Shown here one piece after another: positions 60,790-64,000 of a stretch of 64,000 nt of DNA. The position numbers and the translations under genes are program-made. The notes beneath the pieces are model-generated. The model was given only the letters and a program-made list of their open reading frames with translations, did no database searches and had not been told where the DNA came from. Source of the DNA: Oceanitalea sp047302425 (lineage in GTDB: Bacteria > Actinomycetota > Actinomycetes > Actinomycetales > Actinomycetaceae); assembly GCF_047302425.1 (NCBI RefSeq), contig NZ_CP154855.1, forward strand, positions 992,001 to 1,056,000. The letters are read 5' to 3'. How positions within the stretch are numbered: the first letter of the stretch is position 1; every line of letters starts with the position of its first letter.

Positions 60790-61838
60790 CCGGCGCCACC
60801 CACCACCCCAGGCACCGCGGCGCCCGGCTCGCTGCCGGCGCAGCCGTCACCGCGCTGCTCCTCGCCGGCTGCGGTGGCGAGGTCCCGCAGCCCGCCCCCG
60901 AGCCCGCCGCGACCGCACCCCAGCCCGTGCTCGACGAGGACCGCATCGAGCGGATCCTCGCCGACGTCGAGGAGACCGTCGACGAGGCGGACGCCGCGCT
61001 GGACGCCGAGCTCCTCGCTGACCGGCTCGCCGGGCCCGCCCTGGCGATGCGCGAGGCCGAGTACCGGCTCAGCGCCGCCTCCGACGGCGAGCGCACGCCC
61101 ACCCCGCTGACGACGAACAGCCAGGTCGAGGTCGTCGCCGCCACCGACGAGTGGCCGCGCTCGCTGTACGTCGTCTCCCACGTCCCCGAGGACGCGAACC
61201 TGCCGCTGCTGCTCGTCCTCACCCAGGAGGACGCCCGCAGCCAGTACAAGCTGTCGTTCTGGACCTCGCTGCTGCCTGGTGCGCAGACCCCGAGCACCGC
61301 GCGCCCCGACGCCGGCAGCCCCCAGCTCCCGGTCGACGCGCCCGGGCTGGCCGCCACCCCGCAGCAGACCGTGGAGGAGTACGCCGCGCTGCTGTCCGGC
61401 GGCGGGAACCCCAACCTCTTCGCGGAGGACCCCTTCCGCAGCGGCTACGCCGAGATGATCTCCGCGCTGCGGGCGACCGTCGAGGTGGCCGGTGAGGTCT
61501 CGGAGTCCTACGCCGTGCGCGAGGGCACGGTCTCGGCGATGGAGACGGCAGAGGGCGGTGCGCTCGTCGTCGGCGTCATCGACGGCCGCCTCAACCTCAG
61601 CCGCACCGTCGAGGGCGCCACGCTCGAGGCGGGCGGCGACATCGGCCTGCTCCTCGGCGAGAACTCCCGGATCACCGGCGCCGCGCAGGCGCACTACCTC
61701 ATCCCGGTCGCCTTCGCGGTGCCGCCCGCGGGCACCGACGAGAAGATCTCCGTGCTCGGCGCCACGCAGGTGCTGGCGAACGTCACGGCGAGCGAGCCGG
61801 CTCCCGAGGATGGGGGCGGCGACGACGGCGAGGGGTAA
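60786..61838 (+). CDS. Lipoprotein, hypothetical
   Basis: 350 residues. The lipobox LLLAGCGG places lipidated C29. The mature protein starts with a Pro-rich spacer, then a helical part (DEDRIERILADVEETVDEADAAL) and a domain containing SLYVVSHVPEDANLPLLLVLT and SQYKLSFWTSLLPGA; this pattern resembles uncharacterised actinobacterial lipoproteins. Its ATG overlaps the stop of the membrane-protein gene. Function unknown. Confidence 0.75.
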   Translation: MTGATHHPRHRGARLAAGAAVTALLLAGCGGEVPQPAPEPAATAPQPVLDEDRIERILADVEETVDEADAALDAELLADRLAGPALAMREAEYRLSAASDGERTPTPLTTNSQVEVVAATDEWPRSLYVVSHVPEDANLPLLLVLTQEDARSQYKLSFWTSLLPGAQTPSTARPDAGSPQLPVDAPGLAATPQQTVEEYAALLSGGGNPNLFAEDPFRSGYAEMISALRATVEVAGEVSESYAVREGTVSAMETAEGGALVVGVIDGRLNLSRTVEGATLEAGGDIGLLLGENSRITGAAQAHYLIPVAFAVPPAGTDEKISVLGATQVLANVTASEPAPEDGGGDDGEG

Positions 61839-61877
61839 CGTCGTCGTCAGGACCTCACCGCACACAGAAGGACACCG

Positions 61878-62795
61878 ATGAGTCAGCCCTCCATCAACCT
61901 GCACGGCGCCGTGGACCTCTCCGCCCTCGCCCGTCCGCCCCAGCCGGCCGCAGGCGCTGCCGGCGGTGACGCGGCCGACGCACCTCTCGTCGTCGACGTC
62001 ACCGAGGCGAGCTTCCAGCAGACGGTCGAGCTCTCGCTGCGGGTGCCGGTCGTCGTCGAGGTGTCGGCGTCCTACGCCGGTGGTCCCTCGGCCGTGCTCG
62101 CCAAGGTGGCGGCCGACTTCGGCGGGCGCTTCCAGCTCGCGCGCGTGGACGTCGAGACGAGCCCGCAGATCGCCCAGGCCTTCCAGGTGCAGGCGGTGCC
62201 CACCGTCGTCGCGATCGTCCGCGGCCAGCCGGTCCCGCTGTACCAGGGCGACTACCCCGAGGAGCAGCTGCGCGCCGTGCTCGAGGAGCTGCTGCGCGTG
62301 GCCGCCCAGGCGGGCGTCACCGGCACGGTGAGCGGCGCGGCGCCCGAGGAGGACGCCCTGGAGCCGGAGGAGCCGCCGCTGCCGCCGCTGCACGCGGAGG
62401 CGCTCGAGGCCATCGAGCGCGAGGACTACGCCGCCGCGGCCGACGCCTACCGGCGGGCGCTCAAGGAGAACCCGGCCGACCACGAGGCCACGGCGGCGCT
62501 CGCGCAGGTCGAGCTCATCATCCGCACCGCCAGTGCCGGTGGCCTGCAGGCGGTCGTCGCCGCCGAGGGCCAGCCCTTCACCGAGGTGGCCGTGCACCTG
62601 GCCGCCGCCGACGCGGAGGTCGCGGCCGGGCAGCCGCAGGCCGCCTTCGACCGGCTGCTCGCCGTGGTGCGGGCGACGGCGGGGGAGGACCGGGAGCAGG
62701 CGCGCAAGCGCATCGTCGAGTACTTCGAGATCGTCGGCAACGCCGACCCGGCTGTCGCCGAGGCGCGCCGCAACCTGGCGAGCGCCCTCTACTAG
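61878..62795 (+). CDS. Thioredoxin-fold/TPR protein, YbbN (CnoX)-like
   Basis: 305 residues. A thioredoxin fold at ~35-150 (VPVVVEVSASYAGGPSAVL; LARVDVETSPQIAQAFQVQAVPTVV) is followed by TPR-like helices (ALEAIEREDYAAAADAYRRALKENPADHEA). The redox CxxC site is replaced by AGGPS, so no disulfide chemistry is expected at that position. The build matches YbbN/CnoX co-chaperones, which hand clients to GroEL or DnaK. GAAGGA precedes ATG 61878. It converges on glgB over a palindrome. Confidence 0.88.
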   Translation: MSQPSINLHGAVDLSALARPPQPAAGAAGGDAADAPLVVDVTEASFQQTVELSLRVPVVVEVSASYAGGPSAVLAKVAADFGGRFQLARVDVETSPQIAQAFQVQAVPTVVAIVRGQPVPLYQGDYPEEQLRAVLEELLRVAAQAGVTGTVSGAAPEEDALEPEEPPLPPLHAEALEAIEREDYAAAADAYRRALKENPADHEATAALAQVELIIRTASAGGLQAVVAAEGQPFTEVAVHLAAADAEVAAGQPQAAFDRLLAVVRATAGEDREQARKRIVEYFEIVGNADPAVAEARRNLASALY

Positions 62796-62810
62796 CGCGC
62801 CTCACCCCTC

Positions 62811-62856
62811 ACGCCGAGAGCAGAGTTGTTCCGCGGAACAACTCTGCTCTCGGCGT
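62811..62856. terminator. Perfect 46-base palindrome between convergent genes (CGCCGASAG family)
   Basis: Two 23-base arms with no loop, centred between 62833 and 62834, 15 bases past the YbbN-like stop and 19 bases before the glgB stop. The core is identical to the palindrome at 7828-7877 except at the centre. Its position suits a terminator for both strands. Confidence 0.75.
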
Positions 62857-62875
62857 CGGAGGGGGCGTTGTCGGG

Positions 62876-64000
62876 TCAGTCCTCCGGCGTGAGCCAGAGG
62901 GCGCCGAGCGGGGGCACGCGCAGCCGCACGGAGGCGGGCCGCCCGTTCCACGGCAGCTCCTCCGCCGTCACCCGGCCGAGGTTCCCCACGCCGGAGCCGC
63001 CGTACTCCTCGGCGTCGGTGTTGAGGATCTCGCGCCAGGTGCCGGCGTGGGGCAGGCCCACCCGGTAGCCCTCGTGCGGCGTGCCGGCGAAGTTGACGAT
63101 GCAGGCGACGTCACGCCCCTGCCCCGAGGGGTCGCGGCGCAGGAAGCTGATGACGTTGTGGTCGCCGTCGCCCGCCTCGATCCACTGGAAGCCGCCGGGG
63201 GAGAAGTCGTCGGCGAACAGCGCCGGGTGGGCGCGGTAGACGTCGTTGAGCCGGCGGACGAGGTCGGCGAGCCCGGCGTGGGCCGGGTTGTCGAGCAGGT
63301 GCCAGTCCAGGCCGCGGGCCTCGGACCACTCCTCCTCCTGGCCGAACTCCCCGCCCATGAAGAGCAGCTGCTTGCCGGGGTGGGACCACTGGTAGGCGAG
63401 CAGGGCGCGCACCCCGGCGAGCTGCTGCCAGCGGTCGCCCGGCATCTTGCGCACGAGCGAGCCCTTGCCGTGGACGACCTCGTCGTGGCTCAGCGGCAGG
63501 ACGAACTGCTCGGAGAAGGCGTAGACGAGGGAGAAGGTGAGCTCCCCGTGGTGGTAGCGCCGGTTGATCGGCTCCTCCGCCAGGTAGCGCAGGGTGTCGT
63601 TCATCCACCCCATGTTCCACTTGAGCCCGAAGCCCAGGCCGCCCTGGTCGGTGGGGGCGCTGACGCCCGGCCACGCGGTGGACTCCTCGGCGATCATCAC
63701 CGTCCCCGGGACCCGGCGGTAGGCGGTCGCGTTGGTCTCCTGGAGGAAGCTGATCGCCTCGAGGTTCTCCCGGCCACCGTGCTCGTTGGGCCGCCACTGC
63801 CCCGGCTGGCGGGAGTAGTCGAGGTAGAGCATCGAGGCGACGGCGTCCACGCGCAGGCCGTCGATGTGGAACTCCTCGAGCCAGTACAGCGCGTTGGCGA
63901 CGAGGAAGTTGCGCACCTCGCGGCGTCCGAAGTTGAACACGAGGGTGCCCCAGTCGGGCTGCTCGCCGCGCAGCGGGTCGGGGTCCTCGTACAGCGGCGT
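62876..64000 (-). CDS. glgB: 1,4-alpha-glucan branching enzyme, C-terminal part
   Basis: Partial: the frame is open to the window edge, so the N terminus is missing; about 374 residues are present. GH13 motifs: DGLRVDAVASMLYLDYSR (region II with nucleophile Asp), MIAEESTAWPGV (region III, acid/base Glu) and LPLSHDEVVHGKGS (region IV). The C-terminal beta domain ends VRLRVPPLGALWLTPED. It makes alpha-1,6 branches in glycogen. It converges with the YbbN-like gene. Confidence 0.96.
   Translation of the reverse strand, partial: TPLYEDPDPLRGEQPDWGTLVFNFGRREVRNFLVANALYWLEEFHIDGLRVDAVASMLYLDYSRQPGQWRPNEHGGRENLEAISFLQETNATAYRRVPGTVMIAEESTAWPGVSAPTDQGGLGFGLKWNMGWMNDTLRYLAEEPINRRYHHGELTFSLVYAFSEQFVLPLSHDEVVHGKGSLVRKMPGDRWQQLAGVRALLAYQWSHPGKQLLFMGGEFGQEEEWSEARGLDWHLLDNPAHAGLADLVRRLNDVYRAHPALFADDFSPGGFQWIEAGDGDHNVISFLRRDPSGQGRDVACIVNFAGTPHEGYRVGLPHAGTWREILNTDAEEYGGSGVGNLGRVTAEELPWNGRPASVRLRVPPLGALWLTPED

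Noticed and set aside
59544..62597. Minus-strand frame of about 1000 codons
   Set aside because: It covers three well-formed plus-strand genes with signal peptide, lipobox and thioredoxin fold; its own translation is low complexity.

Overview
The window is very GC-rich, densely coded chromosomal DNA from an actinomycete. Several things point there: the order rho-rpmE-prfA-prmC-Sua5-wecA-atpIBEFHAGDC-DUF2550-nucS, a fused Kgd-type 2-oxoglutarate enzyme, NucS in the place where other bacteria use MutS/MutL, and many GTG starts and ATGA/GTGA overlaps. A member of the Micrococcales, perhaps near Intrasporangiaceae/Ornithinimicrobiaceae, is my best guess, but the placement below phylum is inference.

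Layout. 1-3.5 kb: the end of a helicase-nuclease gene, an organic hydroperoxide reductase and a drug-efflux MFS protein. 3.5-7.9 kb: prfB, then the division ABC pair ftsE-ftsX with a coiled-coil M23 peptidase. 7.9-12.4 kb (minus strand): an SGNH hydrolase and kgd. 12.6-14.5 kb (minus): a two-component system. 14.5-20.5 kb: two CNNM/CBS membrane proteins, two more M23 peptidases and a glycerophosphodiesterase. 20.6-22.3 kb: a TetR regulator, tRNA-Arg(CCG) and a one-pass membrane protein. 22.3-28.7 kb: argS-lysA-hom-thrC-thrB. 28.9-35.8 kb: rho, L31, RF1, PrmC, a VanZ-like gene, Sua5, WecA/TagO and AtpI. 36.1-43.1 kb: the complete F1Fo ATP synthase operon. 43.1-45.5 kb: a DUF2550 protein, nucS and a predicted nuclease-fold gene, bracketed by short tandem repeats. 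45.6-48.5 kb: nagA, a GH1 beta-glucosidase and a small Cys-rich protein. 48.5-54.7 kb: an exonuclease-BRCT protein, a sugar ABC importer without its ATPase, and a hydrolase. 54.8-59.4 kb: YihY, GNAT, ChaA-like and DivIVA-like genes. 59.5-62.8 kb: an uncharacterised membrane protein and lipoprotein pair, and a YbbN-like protein. 62.9 kb to the end: part of glgB.

Most of the window is conserved housekeeping sequence. The most unusual signal is one family of short repeats beginning CGCCGASAG. It occurs as 18-bp tandem arrays on both sides of nucS, with the two outer arrays in opposite orientation, and as three large palindromes at gene ends. Other points worth attention are a repetitive Pro/Glu insertion inside the end of an M23 peptidase domain, at least six genes whose -10 box lies only 6-8 bases from the start codon (probable leaderless mRNAs), and a 15-codon leader ORF overlapping the start of the sugar transporter.

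All functional calls rest on motif recognition by eye. No database search was possible.
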